64,000 nt of DNA from an uncultured Clostridium sp. (GCA_900543325.1 UQQU01000002.1:16374-80373), one strand, 5' to 3'; numbered from the stretch's first letter, positions 1 to 10,356 are shown. Numbers and translations are program-made. Notes: a model not told the origin generated them from the sequence alone.

Positions 1-1948
1 ATTTTCTATAAAAATATGAGTTTATAATATCTCTCCACTCTTTAGCATGATCTTTTTGGAATTCTAGTCTTTCCAATGTTCTATTGAATACTTTATTATT
101 TATTACACCTTCTAACTCTCTCCACTTTGAAATCATAACTTCAACATCTTCAACCCCTTCAAAATGAGTATCATATATATGTTGAATTAAAGTTTTTCCA
201 TTCTTCAATATATAATCATAATTTACATAATGGAAAAATAATAATAACTCCATTGGACAAGTTTCTATATTTTCATACATTTCAGCATTTTCTTTTCTGT
301 ATTGAGTTGTATACCCTGTACCATTTCTAGTTCTATCTACTCCCATACCATAGTGATCTGCCCTATGGTATGTTCCCCATCTATCATACTCATATCCATC
401 TACATTAGGTCCAAAATGATGATTAGGATTAACCATCCATCCTATTCCTAATGGAGAAGTATACTTTTCATATGCAGGCCAAGATTTCATTAAAATATCT
501 TTTATATTAGAAATAACTTTTTCATTACAAGAGAAAGTTTGCTTAATCCATTCTTCAGCGATTTCTTCCGCTGATAAATCTGTATTCCATGCAATTCTTC
601 CAAATCCATAAAGATTAGCTGCTGCTAAATCATGTCCTGTCCAATTTTTATCATTTCCTAAATTCGCTACTGCAACCATACCACATTTACTTTGATTAAA
701 AGTTCTTCCAGATATTATATCTGCTACTGTATCTAATGAGTCATCGCAATGTGTTCTAAACTCTAATATTTCTTTAAACATAGGTATTAAGTAACAAACA
801 TGCTTTTGTTGCCCAGTATATTCTTGTGCGATTTGTACCTCAAGCATTTGATTTGTATTATTCAACCCTCCAAATAATGGTGATATTGGTTCACGTACTT
901 GGAAATCCATAGGTCCATTTTTTATTTGTAAAATTACATTTTCATCAAAATTTCCATCTATAGGCATAAAATTATCATATCCTGCTCTAGCTCTATCAGT
1001 TTTTCTATCTCTCCAATCTTGTTGACAATTATAGACGAAGCATCTCCATATAACTGTTCCCCCATATGGTTTTATTGATTTTGCTAACATATTTGCTCCA
1101 TCAGCATGAGTTCTATTATAAGTAAATGGACCTGGTCTTCCTTCTGAGTCAGCCTTAACTAAAAACCCTCCAAAGTCCGGAATATTCTTGTACACAATTT
1201 CACTTTGCTTATTCCACCAAGTTATTACATCATTATTTATTGGATCTGCAGTTTCTAACCCTCCAATATCAATTGGTGCTGCGAAGTCAACACTTAAAAA
1301 CAATTTAATTCCATAACTATTAAATAAATCTGATAATTCCTTTAATGTTGGTAAATATTTTTCAGTAATAAATTCTACTGCTTCATTTTTTACATTAACA
1401 TTATTAATAACAACTGCATTTATACCTATTGAAGAAATCAGCCTTGCATAATCCCTTGTTCTATCATCTAATATTATTTCTCCATTATTAAAGAAGAATG
1501 AATTACCAGAATAGCCTCTTTCTATAGACCCATCTGAGTTATCCCAATGATTTAACATACGTAATGGATTCTTAGGTATTTCTGTTATATCTAGCCTATC
1601 TAAATTCTCATCTTCTATTATCATTCTTATTAAATGAAAAACTCCATATAATATAGCAATTTCAGTCTGACCTTCAATAATTAATTTATTACCTTCACTT
1701 TTAATACAAAATCCTTCTTCTCCTAAAGTATCATTAAATATCTTTCTTAAAATTATCCCAGCTTCCAAACTATTTTCCTTAGCAACTTGTAAATTGAAAT
1801 TTAAAATATCTTTTAATACTTTTTCCAATTCTTTAATAGAATTATTAATTATTTCTCCTGATAAATCTGTATATATGTTTCCTAAAAACTTTATCTCTTT
1901 ATCTATTTCCTTTTCTTTATAGTTTAACCATGCCATTTCCCAACTCAT
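1..1948 (-). CDS. aguA: GH67 alpha-glucuronidase, 3' end beyond the window edge
   Basis: This enzyme removes 4-O-methyl-glucuronic acid from the non-reducing end of short xylo-oligosaccharides. I read the frame codon by codon from the ATG at 1948 to base 1: 649 codons without a stop. Recognisable family blocks are GGFLVKADSEGRPGP (E269 at its end), MPIDGNFDEN and KNGPMDFQVREPISPLF. The pair D325/E353 has the 28-residue spacing of the catalytic carboxylates known in Geobacillus AguA. The last residues seen, EWRDIINSYFYRK, match the family C-terminus, so only a few residues are missing. There is no signal peptide, so it acts in the cytosol on imported oligomers. GGAG lies just before the ATG, and the start overlaps the end of the broken uxaC by 32 bases. 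Very sure of the family. Confidence 0.95.
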   Translation of the reverse strand, partial: MSWEMAWLNYKEKEIDKEIKFLGNIYTDLSGEIINNSIKELEKVLKDILNFNLQVAKENSLEAGIILRKIFNDTLGEEGFCIKSEGNKLIIEGQTEIAILYGVFHLIRMIIEDENLDRLDITEIPKNPLRMLNHWDNSDGSIERGYSGNSFFFNNGEIILDDRTRDYARLISSIGINAVVINNVNVKNEAVEFITEKYLPTLKELSDLFNSYGIKLFLSVDFAAPIDIGGLETADPINNDVITWWNKQSEIVYKNIPDFGGFLVKADSEGRPGPFTYNRTHADGANMLAKSIKPYGGTVIWRCFVYNCQQDWRDRKTDRARAGYDNFMPIDGNFDENVILQIKNGPMDFQVREPISPLFGGLNNTNQMLEVQIAQEYTGQQKHVCYLIPMFKEILEFRTHCDDSLDTVADIISGRTFNQSKCGMVAVANLGNDKNWTGHDLAAANLYGFGRIAWNTDLSAEEIAEEWIKQTFSCNEKVISNIKDILMKSWPAYEKYTSPLGIGWMVNPNHHFGPNVDGYEYDRWGTYHRADHYGMGVDRTRNGTGYTTQYRKENAEMYENIETCPMELLLFFHYVNYDYILKNGKTLIQHIYDTHFEGVEDVEVMISKWRELEGVINNKVFNRTLERLEFQKDHAKEWRDIINSYFYRK

Positions 1949-2823
1949 AACTTTCTCCAACTAGATCCTTATTATCAAACTTAAAATAACTTTTACAGTT
2001 ATTATACGAAATATCTCTTACTAAATTTCCAAGCGTTTCAATTTCATAAGGATATTCGCCACTATTAACCCATTCTCCTATAAGATTACACATAATTCTT
2101 CTAAAATAATCATGTCTTACATATGATACAAAGCTTCTTGAATCTGTTAACATCCCAATAAAATTTCCCAATAACCCCAATTCACCCAAACTTTTCATTT
2201 GATCTTCAATCCCTCTTTTATGATCATATAATCTTTGAATTTAACATCTTCAATTGCAAGTACACAATCAGGTCTCCATGTTGGCAACACTAGTGTTTTA
2301 AAGTTACCATCATTTTTAATAATTCTATGCCATTTCAAATCATCAATAGGATCATCTGTAGTGCATAATATTTCTACATTAGATTTTGATATTATTCTTT
2401 TTACTGTAAGGTTATCTCCTTTTAATTTTTTATTGCAAAATTCCCATACTGCTTTGGCATTTTTTTATTTAAAATTCCATCATAATTAAAGTAATACTTT
2501 AACTCTAAATGACTCCAATGATATAATGGATTTCCTATAGCTTTTTCTAATACACTTGCCCATTTCTCAAACTTTTCCCAATCACTTGCATTCCCAGTTA
2601 TATATTTTTCATCTATTCCATTACTTCTCATTTGCCTCCATTTATAATGGTCACCTTCAAGCCAAAGCTGAGTAATATTTTCAAATTTTCTATTCATTGC
2701 AATATCTTTAGGATTAATATGACAATGATAGTCTATTATAGGTAGCTCCTCAACATAGCAATCATATAATGTTTGTGCTACATCTGAGTTCAACATAAAT
2801 CTTCTATCCATGAACCTCTTCAT
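1917..2823 (-). pseudogene. uxaC: Glucuronate isomerase, broken by a frameshift and a large internal deletion
   Basis: UxaC turns D-glucuronate into D-fructuronate, the step after GH67 releases the acid. The N-terminal piece (2422-2823, 133 residues) has the IIDYHCHINPKDIA metal motif. A run of seven T (2460-2466 on the plus strand) is one base short; adding a base lets the frame continue through VEILCTTDDPID and LPTWRPD to about base 2225. The sequence then jumps to the C-terminal block (LGLLGNFIGMLTDSRSF onward, 1917-2198) in another frame. About 302 codons remain out of about 466 normally, so roughly 160 codons are lost in addition to the frameshift. Start at 2823 is the ATG of MKRFMDRRF. 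A sequencing error could explain the missing T but not the deletion. Confidence 0.93.
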
Positions 2824-2904
2824 ACAATTTTCCCTTCTTTATGTGAAATTACTATTTAACCTTATGAATTAATTATATACTCCTCATTAAAATTTAACTT
2901 TTTA

Positions 2905-2933
2905 AATATTGCTAATAATTGCCCAAATATTGC
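2905..2933. promoter_or_regulatory. Candidate AraC-type operator: three phased ATTGC repeats
   Basis: In the divergent region between uxaC (start 2823) and the AraC-family gene (start 3012), ATTGC occurs at 2908, 2918 and 2929, each preceded by an A/T run. The spacing of 10-11 bases puts the three copies on one face of the helix, as for AraC-family half-sites. The link to the neighbouring regulator is inference. Confidence 0.35.
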
Positions 2934-3011
2934 TTTTTTTTTATTTTTATCTATTATATACTATTAATATGAAATTATATAATATATGGTAAAGGGTGAG
3001 TAATTAAATTT

Positions 3012-3902
3012 ATGATTGAAACGTTAAATGGAATAAAAGAAACTATTAATTTTACCCCTTCTTCTCATAGTCGAATACATGATAATACAGTTTGTGAAGA
3101 CTATCCTCCACATTGGCACTTGGAATTAGAGATTATTATTCCAATTGAAAACTGCTATGATGTTATTATAGAAAATAAAAATTATCACTTAGATAAACAT
3201 GATATTTTATTTATAAACTCTGGTATAGTTCATTCTATAAAATCTCCTATTAGCGGAAAGAGATATATCTTACAGTTTGATTTATCTCCATTATGCCAAT
3301 TTAAAGAGTTTGAAAGTGCTTTATATATTCTTCCACCAGTATTACTATTAACACACCAAAGTTCAATTTATCCAATAATACATGATTTAATTAATACTAT
3401 AATAAACGAATATAAAAATAATGATGTTCTTTCAGAAGCTCTTATTTATTCAAAATTAATACAAATTTATGTAAATCTATCTCGCAATGAAGTCTATAAG
3501 AGAATTAATAGCGATACAACAATAAATAAGCAACATGAATATATAGAGAAACTACTATTTGCCTGTAATTATATAACTTCTCATTATAACGATGATTTAA
3601 CTCTAGAAGATGTTGCTTCTGTAATAGGATTCAGTAAATATCATTTTTCAAGATTATTTAAGCAATTTACAAATATGACATTTTATAATTACTTAATTGC
3701 TCAAAGAATTAGTAAAGCTGAATTAATGTTGGCAAATTCCAATTTAAGAATTTCTGATATTGCTATGAATACTGGATTTAATAGTATAAGTACTTTTAAT
3801 AGAATTTTTAAAAACGTTAAAGGTTGTTCTCCTAATGACTTTAGAAAAACTATTCATCGCAGTAAACCTATATTAAATAGTAAAAACATCTTTATGGAGT
3901 AA
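3012..3902 (+). CDS. AraC-family transcriptional regulator
   Basis: A 296-residue regulator with an N-terminal cupin-like sensing domain (about 10-150; HWHLELEIIIPIE and the HDILFINSGIVHSI strand pattern) and a C-terminal AraC DNA-binding domain with two helix-turn-helix units (about 185-285). The second unit has the typical ISDIAMNTGFNSISTFNRIFKNVKGCSPNDFRK signature, here split over residues near 245-280. It is transcribed away from uxaC-aguA, so it probably controls glucuronate or glucurono-xylan use. The likely ligand is a sugar, but its identity cannot be read. A strong hairpin follows the stop. Confidence 0.88.
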   Translation: MIETLNGIKETINFTPSSHSRIHDNTVCEDYPPHWHLELEIIIPIENCYDVIIENKNYHLDKHDILFINSGIVHSIKSPISGKRYILQFDLSPLCQFKEFESALYILPPVLLLTHQSSIYPIIHDLINTIINEYKNNDVLSEALIYSKLIQIYVNLSRNEVYKRINSDTTINKQHEYIEKLLFACNYITSHYNDDLTLEDVASVIGFSKYHFSRLFKQFTNMTFYNYLIAQRISKAELMLANSNLRISDIAMNTGFNSISTFNRIFKNVKGCSPNDFRKTIHRSKPILNSKNIFME

Positions 3903-3949
3903 AAAAACAACCTATATAATAGAGTTTTCTATTATATAGGTTGTTTCTA
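3902..3949. terminator. Bidirectional terminator between the AraC gene and the isomerase
   Basis: A perfect 17-bp stem (3907-3923 with 3930-3946) and a six-base loop. A run of A at 3902-3908 gives a U tract on the minus strand, so it is stronger for the isomerase operon, but it also closes the plus-strand regulator gene. Confidence 0.85.
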
Positions 3950-3960
3950 ATTATAAAATA

Positions 3961-5448
3961 TTATTTAAATGGATTTTCAGTCTTATAAAGCATTCCTTTT
4001 GGTTGGTTAAACCCAACTTCTTTAACTCCTAAATAGTTAAATACATTTGTTATAGCTTTTCCAAAGTGTCCAAATGCAACTGCTCCATGGTGTGGATATC
4101 TTCCTTCTATTAATACATGTCTATAGAATCTTCCCATTTCTGGAATAGCAAATATACCAATTGATCCAAATGATCTTGTTGCGACTGGTAATACTTCACC
4201 TTCTGCAACATATGCAGTTAATTCAGCATCTGCATTACTTTGTAATCTAAAGAATGTGATTTCACCTGGAGCGATATCTCCTTCTAAAGTACCTCTAGTT
4301 ATATTTGGTTCTTGATTTGGCTCTAAAGATCTAGCCATAATCATTTGATTCTTCATATTTTTAAATGATAACTTACATGCTGGAGTATTTCCACAATGGA
4401 ATCCCATAAATGTATCTTTTAGTGTATAATTGAATTTATCTTTTATTTCTTCTTCATACATATCTCTTGGTACGCTATTGTTAATATCTAATAATGTAAC
4501 AGCATCTTTACTTACACAAGTTCCAATATATTCACTTAATGCTCCGTAAATATCAACTTCACATGATACTGGAATTCCTCTTGATACTAATCTACTATTT
4601 ACATAGCATGGTACAAATCCAAATTGAGTTTGGAATGATGGCCAGCACTTGTTAGCGAATACAACATATTCTCTAGATCCTTTATGAGCTTCCATCCAGT
4701 CTAATAATGTTAATTCATATTGAGCTAATTTAGGTAAGATACCTGGCATTTTATTACCTTCTCCAAGTTCTTTTTCCATATCAGCTATAACTTCAGGAAT
4801 TCTTGGATCATTTGCATGTTCATTAAATGCTGCAAATAAATCTAATTCTGAGTTTTCTTCTATTTCAACACCTAAGTTATATAATTGTTTAATTGGTGCA
4901 TTACATGCTAAGAAGTCTTGTGGTCTTGGTCCAAAAGATATAACCTTTAAGTTTTGTAACCCTAAAAGTGTAGTAGCAACCGGTTCAAATTCCTTAATCA
5001 TTTCTGCAACTTCTTCATAAGTTCCTACTGGATATTCTGGAATATATGCTTTAATGTTTCTTAACGCTAAGTTATAACTAGCATTAAGCATTCCACAGTA
5101 AGCATCTCCTCTTCCTCCAACTAAGTTGTTTCCTGTTTCTTCAGCTGCAGCTACAAACATAACTGGTCCACCAAATTCTTTAGCAAGTAAAGTTTCTGCT
5201 GTTTCTGGTCCAAAGTTTCCAAGATAAACTACTAAAGCATTTACTCCTGCTTCTTTAACTTGAGCTAAAGCTTGTCTCATATGAACTTCACTTTCAACAG
5301 TTGTTGGACATTCATATATATCTCCATAAGTTTCTTTATAAGCTTTTACTACAGCTTGTCTACGTCCTGTAGATAACTCCATTGGGAAACAGTCTCTACT
5401 AACTGCAACAATTCCTAATTTTACGTCTGGTATATTTTTGAAATTCAT
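3961..5448 (-). CDS. L-fucose-isomerase-fold sugar isomerase, likely xylose isomerase of the XylA-II type
   Basis: About 495 residues of the L-fucose/L-arabinose isomerase superfamily, with family blocks such as NFGPETAETLLAKEFGGP, FANKCWPSFQ, SCEVDIYGALSEYIG and GRYPHHGAVAFGHFGKA. In Clostridium acetobutylicum the relative CAC2610, in the same setting (DUF4867-like gene, xylB, ROK regulator), was proposed and tested as the functional xylose isomerase. Here the gene also sits with DUF4867, xylB, xylR, transketolase and transaldolase, and no classical xylA is seen. D-xylose to D-xylulose is therefore the best guess; L-fucose or L-arabinose remain possible. I place the start at the ATG at 5448, seven bases after AGGAG; a TTG five codons upstream overlaps that ribosome site. 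Confidence 0.85.
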   Translation of the reverse strand: MNFKNIPDVKLGIVAVSRDCFPMELSTGRRQAVVKAYKETYGDIYECPTTVESEVHMRQALAQVKEAGVNALVVYLGNFGPETAETLLAKEFGGPVMFVAAAEETGNNLVGGRGDAYCGMLNASYNLALRNIKAYIPEYPVGTYEEVAEMIKEFEPVATTLLGLQNLKVISFGPRPQDFLACNAPIKQLYNLGVEIEENSELDLFAAFNEHANDPRIPEVIADMEKELGEGNKMPGILPKLAQYELTLLDWMEAHKGSREYVVFANKCWPSFQTQFGFVPCYVNSRLVSRGIPVSCEVDIYGALSEYIGTCVSKDAVTLLDINNSVPRDMYEEEIKDKFNYTLKDTFMGFHCGNTPACKLSFKNMKNQMIMARSLEPNQEPNITRGTLEGDIAPGEITFFRLQSNADAELTAYVAEGEVLPVATRSFGSIGIFAIPEMGRFYRHVLIEGRYPHHGAVAFGHFGKAITNVFNYLGVKEVGFNQPKGMLYKTENPFK

Positions 5449-5549
5449 AATAATTCTCCTCAACTTTCCTTTTATTTTTTCTAATAATTTATTTTTAATT
5501 TTTATTACTTAACTTTTTACTTATATCAAAAGCATATTAATTTCTTAAT

Positions 5550-6173
5550 TTACTTTATTGAAATATTTTCACCCTTAAGACCAATAAATGCTCCTTGTTC
5601 TTCAAGATCTGTTTCTGGATGTCCTATAAGCCATTTATTTTTTGCAAATAATAATGCATCTTCACCTTGTTTTTCTATATTTACTTCCAATGCTGTATTA
5701 GTATTTTTATGTAGTATTACTACACATTTAAATCCATTATTATTAGCATTGCATGGTGCATAATGTAATGTAGTTCCATAAACTTCTATTGCTGTTCCTG
5801 CTGGTACAAAAATAGCCTCAATTTTTGAAGTATCATAAGAGTAATCGTCTTCAATATCTTGTTCCAAACCTAATAATAAAATTAAATCAGTAACAGCTAT
5901 ATTAATTTCACTAGTTCTATGATACTCAACTGCATTTAGCATATAATTATTGCCATTGCAATAACCTATTTGAATATCAAGGCCTCCAAATTCTCTATTT
6001 TTAAATTCTTTAGCCACATCTAAATTTTCTAATTCTTTTATAGAAGGTTCATATATTACCCCTTCTGGTAATGGTGTTGCTTCCATTTTATTTAAAAGCT
6101 CTTTAACATCATAATTCTTAAGTACTCTACCATACTTTTTAAACTCTATATCATTGACATTTTTTATAACCAC
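5550..6173 (-). CDS. DUF4867 family protein beside the sugar isomerase
   Basis: A 207-residue cytosolic protein without membrane segments, resembling the DUF4867 family. It has a cupin-like pattern (residues about 90-155: VEYHRTSEINIAVTDLILLLG, then FVPAGTAIEVYGTTLHYAPC). The start is a GTG nine bases after AAGGAG. It precedes the isomerase by about 100 bases on the same strand, an association also seen in C. acetobutylicum (CAC2611-CAC2610). A role in sugar binding, mutarotation or isomerase assembly would fit the cupin-like fold, but no activity is established to my knowledge. Confidence 0.72.
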   Translation of the reverse strand: MVIKNVNDIEFKKYGRVLKNYDVKELLNKMEATPLPEGVIYEPSIKELENLDVAKEFKNREFGGLDIQIGYCNGNNYMLNAVEYHRTSEINIAVTDLILLLGLEQDIEDDYSYDTSKIEAIFVPAGTAIEVYGTTLHYAPCNANNNGFKCVVILHKNTNTALEVNIEKQGEDALLFAKNKWLIGHPETDLEEQGAFIGLKGENISIK

Positions 6174-6348
6174 TCAATTCATCTCCTTAATATATAAGTA
6201 CAAGCTCCTTTATCTTTCTAAAATTAAACAGCAATTAATTTTAATGCTAAGTGTAAATTGAATTTAACAACTTTAGTGTGTTCGTAAAGAAGAAAATTTT
6301 AATAAGAAATACCATGTCCAATTAAAATCCTTATGTGTTCTCTTTGGT

Positions 6349-6369
6349 TTCTAAATCAAATATTTAGAA
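6349..6369. promoter_or_regulatory. Inverted repeat in the 242-base tkt/DUF4867 gap
   Basis: TTCTAAAT (6349-6356) and ATTTAGAA (6362-6369) form a perfect 8-bp inverted repeat with a five-base centre. A short ACAAG/CTTGT hairpin lies between it and the tkt stop. It may be a weak terminator for tkt or an operator for the DUF4867-isomerase unit. I see no gene in 6174-6415. Confidence 0.3.
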
Positions 6370-6415
6370 TTTCATGACAAGAAGCTTGTATTTAATAAAT
6401 TAATAGCTATATTAA

Positions 6416-8401
6416 TTAGCTAAATAATTTCATTGTTTCATTAACAACATTTTCAACTGTAAATCCAAACTGTTCAAATAAAGTTGCTGCATTTCCTGAT
6501 GCACCAAATGTATCTAGCGAAACTACTTTTCCATCTAATCCCACATATTGATACCAACCAAATGAAGTTAATGCTTCAACTGCAACTCTCTTTCTAACAC
6601 TATTTGGAAGTACGCTTTCTTTATAAGCTTCATCTTGAGCATTAAATATTTCAAATGATGGAATACTTACTACTCTTGCATCTATACCTTTAACTGCTAA
6701 TTCATCTGCTGCCTTAAATATAAGTTCAACTTCTGATCCTGAAGCCATTAATATTACATCTGGAGTTTCTTTCTTAGAATCTTTAAGAATGTATCCTCCT
6801 TTTAATGCTCTCTTTGCACATCCATCATATAGTGGTAACTTTTGCCTAGTTAATACTAATGAAGTTGGAGTTGTACCATTAGTTACTGCATAATACCAAG
6901 CTGCTGCAGTTTCTTTTGAATCTGCTGGTCTAAATACAGTCATATTTGGCATACTTCTAAGTGCTGCTAATTGCTCTATTGGTTGATGAGTTGGACCATC
7001 TTCCCCTACTCCAATACTATCATGAGTTAATACATAAGCTATTGGTAAATTCATTAATGAAGATAATCTCATTGCCCCTTTCATGTAATCACTAAATACA
7101 AAGAATGTTGCACAGAATACCTTTAATCCTCCATGAGCATACATACCATTTGCTATAGCAGCCATTGCATGTTCTCTTACTCCAAAGTGAAGGTTTCTTC
7201 CACTTCTATCTTCTGCTGAAAAATCACCTTTTCCAGACATGTAAGTTTTATTAGAAGGAGCTAAATCAGCTGATCCTCCAATAAAGTTTGGAATCAATTC
7301 TGCTAATCTATTTATCATAATTCCTGAAGATTCTCTTGTAGCCATTTCTTTATCAAAACTCCAAAAATCTTCATTATTTAATAAAGCCTCACTATCGATT
7401 TCTCCTGACATCCACTTAGAATATTCTGCTGCTAATTCAGGATATTCATTTTTATAAGACTCAAACAAATTATTCCAAGAGCTTTCTTTTTTAACTCCTG
7501 CATTAATATACTTATCCATATTAGAATATACTTCTGCGGGAACATAAAAATCTTCTTGTTTCCATCCTAGATTTTCTTTCATTGCTTTTATATTTTCAGC
7601 CCCTAAAGGTTCTCCATGGGCAGATGCTTTTCCTTGTTTTGCAGGGCATCCAAATCCAATTTGATTTTTAACTATTATCATTGATGGCTTAGAAGTTTCA
7701 CTTTTGGCTTCTTCTATTGCTTTTTCAATAGCTTCAATATCATTTCCATCATTAACTTTAATTACTTGCCAATTATATGCTTCATATCTCTTTGCTACAT
7801 CTTCTCTAAATGCTATATCAGTATCACCCTCAATAGAAATATTATTTGAATCATATAAAACAATAAGCTTTCCTAATCCTAAAGTTCCAGCAAGTGATGA
7901 AGCTTCCCCTGAAATCCCTTCCATTAGGCACCCATCACCAACAATAGCATAAGTATTATGATTAACTACTTCATAGCCTGGTTTATTAAACTTTTCAGCT
8001 AAGTGAGCTTCTGCAATTGCCATACCAACTGCATTACATATACCTTGTCCTAAAGGTCCAGTTGTTATCTCAACACCTTTAGTATGACCATATTCAGGAT
8101 GTCCTGGTGTTAAACTTCCTACTTGTCTAAAATTCTTAATATCTTCAACAGTTATTCCATATCCAAATAAATGTAATAAAGAATACTCAAGCATTGATCC
8201 ATGACCTGCTGATAATATAAATCTATCTCTGTTATCCCAATTAGGATTCTTTCCATTATGATTCATTTTACTCCATAATGTATATGCCATAGTTGCTGCT
8301 CCAAGTGGTAATCCCGGATGACCTGATTTTGATTTTTCTATTGCATCTGCTGAAAGTACTCTTATTGCATTTATACTTAATTTATCTAGTTCTCTACTCA
8401 T
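6416..8401 (-). CDS. tkt: Transketolase
   Basis: A full-length (661 aa) thiamine-diphosphate enzyme moving two-carbon units between pentose and triose phosphates, cytosolic. The cofactor motif begins at GDGCLMEG and runs to VLYDSNN. The N-terminal domain has [10 protein letters not shown], the middle one [14 protein letters not shown] and [15 protein letters not shown], and the C-terminal domain starts near residue 540. RBS AAGGGG lies seven bases before the ATG. It follows transaldolase by 42 bases, so the two form a pentose-phosphate unit next to xylB and xylR. This lets xylulose 5-phosphate flow into glycolysis. Confidence 0.97.
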   Translation of the reverse strand: MSRELDKLSINAIRVLSADAIEKSKSGHPGLPLGAATMAYTLWSKMNHNGKNPNWDNRDRFILSAGHGSMLEYSLLHLFGYGITVEDIKNFRQVGSLTPGHPEYGHTKGVEITTGPLGQGICNAVGMAIAEAHLAEKFNKPGYEVVNHNTYAIVGDGCLMEGISGEASSLAGTLGLGKLIVLYDSNNISIEGDTDIAFREDVAKRYEAYNWQVIKVNDGNDIEAIEKAIEEAKSETSKPSMIIVKNQIGFGCPAKQGKASAHGEPLGAENIKAMKENLGWKQEDFYVPAEVYSNMDKYINAGVKKESSWNNLFESYKNEYPELAAEYSKWMSGEIDSEALLNNEDFWSFDKEMATRESSGIMINRLAELIPNFIGGSADLAPSNKTYMSGKGDFSAEDRSGRNLHFGVREHAMAAIANGMYAHGGLKVFCATFFVFSDYMKGAMRLSSLMNLPIAYVLTHDSIGVGEDGPTHQPIEQLAALRSMPNMTVFRPADSKETAAAWYYAVTNGTTPTSLVLTRQKLPLYDGCAKRALKGGYILKDSKKETPDVILMASGSEVELIFKAADELAVKGIDARVVSIPSFEIFNAQDEAYKESVLPNSVRKRVAVEALTSFGWYQYVGLDGKVVSLDTFGASGNAATLFEQFGFTVENVVNETMKLFS

Positions 8402-8443
8402 CTTTAACCCCTTTTGATTATTTAAATTTATTTCTTATTTATA

Positions 8444-9091
8444 CTATTTACCAAAAGCTGAAGCCCAATCTGCCTTAAACTTTTCAAGACCTGCATCTGT
8501 TAATGGATGCTTAACCATTTGCATTACTAAAGCATGTGGTACTGTTGCAATATGTGCACCTGCTCTAGCTGCTTCTATAACATGAATTGGATGTCTTACA
8601 CTTGCAGCTATTATTTCTGTTGTTATTCCATGAACATCAAATATTTCAGCAATTGTTCTAACAAGTTCCATACCATCCATAGATATATCATCTACTCTTC
8701 CTAAAAACGGACTAACATAAGTTGCCCCTGCATTTGCTGCTAATAATGCTTGGTTAGCAGAGAATATTAATGTAACATTTGTCTTAATCCCTTCACTAGC
8801 CAATACTTTAACAGCCTTAAGACCTTCAACTGTCATTGGAATTTTAACTATCATATTTGGATGAATAGCAGCAATTTCTCTACCTTCTTTTATCATTCCT
8901 GCTGCATCTTCACTTACAACCTCACCACTAATAGGTCCATCTACTATTTCTGTTATTTCTTTTATAACTTCATTAAAGTCTCTACCTTCCTTAGCTATTA
9001 ATGATGGGTTTGTAGTTACTCCACAAATAACTCCCATTTCATTAGCTTCTTTAATATGCTCTACATTTGCAGTATCTAAAAATAACTTCAT
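8444..9091 (-). CDS. tal: Transaldolase (short TalC/FSA-type)
   Basis: A 215-residue transaldolase of the small decameric subfamily. The Schiff-base lysine is K83 in VKIPMT; other family blocks are [16 protein letters not shown] and [11 protein letters not shown]. It transfers a dihydroxyacetone unit in the non-oxidative pentose phosphate pathway. Small members can instead be fructose-6-phosphate aldolases; the neighbouring transketolase favours transaldolase. It is first in the tal-tkt unit and has its own promoter region after the xylR terminator. Confidence 0.93.
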   Translation of the reverse strand: MKLFLDTANVEHIKEANEMGVICGVTTNPSLIAKEGRDFNEVIKEITEIVDGPISGEVVSEDAAGMIKEGREIAAIHPNMIVKIPMTVEGLKAVKVLASEGIKTNVTLIFSANQALLAANAGATYVSPFLGRVDDISMDGMELVRTIAEIFDVHGITTEIIAASVRHPIHVIEAARAGAHIATVPHALVMQMVKHPLTDAGLEKFKADWASAFGK

Positions 9092-9127
9092 TTTAAACTC
9101 CCCTTTATATTATAAATATTATTTAAC

Positions 9128-9154
9128 AACTTTTTAAAATTAGTTTTAAAAGTT
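9128..9154. promoter_or_regulatory. Candidate XylR operator upstream of tal
   Basis: AACTTTTTAAAA (9128-9139) and TTTTAAAAGTT (9144-9154) are near-perfect inverted copies. A similar AACTACTTTTAAAAAGTT core occurs upstream of xylB. The position, 37-63 bases ahead of tal, fits a ROK-repressor operator. The assignment is inference; AT-rich DNA yields such palindromes by chance. Confidence 0.4.
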
Positions 9155-9161
9155 TTTTTAT

Positions 9162-9190
9162 AAAAAGGCAGTTATAATTTCTGCCCTTTT
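9162..9190 (-). terminator. Terminator of xylB-xylR
   Basis: A stem of GGCAG-type bases flanked by A/T runs (9162-9171 with 9181-9190), with a T-rich tail in the minus direction, placed 24 bases after the xylR stop. Confidence 0.75.
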
Positions 9191-9213
9191 AATTGTAGAT
9201 TTTAGTTACTATA

Positions 9214-10356
9214 TTAATTCAAAAACTCTTCTAATGGAACCATTGCTGCGCCTAAAAGATATGATTCTTTAAATTCTGTAACATCTATCTTACAATTTTC
9301 TTCATTTGTAAATAAATTGTCTTTATATACAACACTTCTTAAGAAGTCTATATTTTCTTTTAATAAACTATTTATATCTCCACCTAAAACTACACTTCTT
9401 GGATCTAATAGCATTGTTAAATTAGCTATTCCTATACCAAGCATTTTACAATACTTCTCCAAAACATCTTTTGTAGTTTTATTTCCCTTTTCAAATACTT
9501 CTATAAAATCTTCTATATCATCTACTTTTTTGCTACTCAAATTATTGAATTCTTCTAATAATGCATTAGTTGAAGTATATGATTCTAAACAACCATTAGA
9601 ACCACACTTGCACTTCTTGCCCTCAATAGCAATTTTAATATGCCCCATTTCTCCTGCTGCATTATTACTTCCTCTATAAATCTTTCCATCTATTATTATT
9701 CCTAATCCTAATCCCTCAGTTATAGAAACATATAAAAGATTATTTAAAACATCCTTCTTATTTAGAAATTCATAATATGCTGAAAGATTAGCTTCATTAT
9801 CTATATATATATGAGTATTAAATTCCTCAAAGTTTTCCTTTAAATTATAATTTTCTGCTCCTAATAGATAACAATTTTTTATTATTCCTTCTTCTGAATC
9901 TACTGTACCAGGAATTGAAATACCAATTCCTAATAATCTATCAATAGAAATATCATTTCGACTTAATATTTCTTTAATATTCTCTTTAGCAATAGCTACT
10001 ATATTTTCAAATCCTTCATTATTATGTCTTATCCTAACAGCTTCTATAACTTCTTTTTTTAAATTTATTATAGATAATTTCACATGACGAGGGGTTAACG
10101 CTATTCCTAAAGCAAATCTACAGTTTTCATTGATTTTTAATGCCATTGCTTTTCTTCCACCAGTAGATTCTAAAGACCTAACATCACTAACAATCCCCTC
10201 TTTTTTAAGTTCTGTTATATTAGTTGAAACTGTAGTAATACTTATATCTAAACTTCTTGAAATATCTAATTTAGTTATTTCATTTTTTTCTAATAATAAC
10301 TTAATTATTTTTTTTCTATTTGTTTCTTTAATTTTGCTATGATTTACTTCTATCAA
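9214..10356 (-). CDS. xylR: ROK-family xylose repressor
   Basis: A 380-residue ROK protein. The N-terminal winged helix-turn-helix (about 10-65: ITKLDISRSLDISITTVSTN) is followed by a sugar-kinase-fold ROK domain. The zinc-type motif KCKCGSNGCLE lies near residue 245. It probably represses the xyl genes and lets go on binding xylose. The start is set at the TTG at 10356, nine bases after GAGAGGGG; an upstream TTG at 10389 would add 11 residues but overlaps this ribosome site. It follows xylB within about 40 bases, so the two are co-transcribed. The ROK domain could bind another sugar, but the context is clear. Confidence 0.88.
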   Translation of the reverse strand: MIEVNHSKIKETNRKKIIKLLLEKNEITKLDISRSLDISITTVSTNITELKKEGIVSDVRSLESTGGRKAMALKINENCRFALGIALTPRHVKLSIINLKKEVIEAVRIRHNNEGFENIVAIAKENIKEILSRNDISIDRLLGIGISIPGTVDSEEGIIKNCYLLGAENYNLKENFEEFNTHIYIDNEANLSAYYEFLNKKDVLNNLLYVSITEGLGLGIIIDGKIYRGSNNAAGEMGHIKIAIEGKKCKCGSNGCLESYTSTNALLEEFNNLSSKKVDDIEDFIEVFEKGNKTTKDVLEKYCKMLGIGIANLTMLLDPRSVVLGGDINSLLKENIDFLRSVVYKDNLFTNEENCKIDVTEFKESYLLGAAMVPLEEFLN

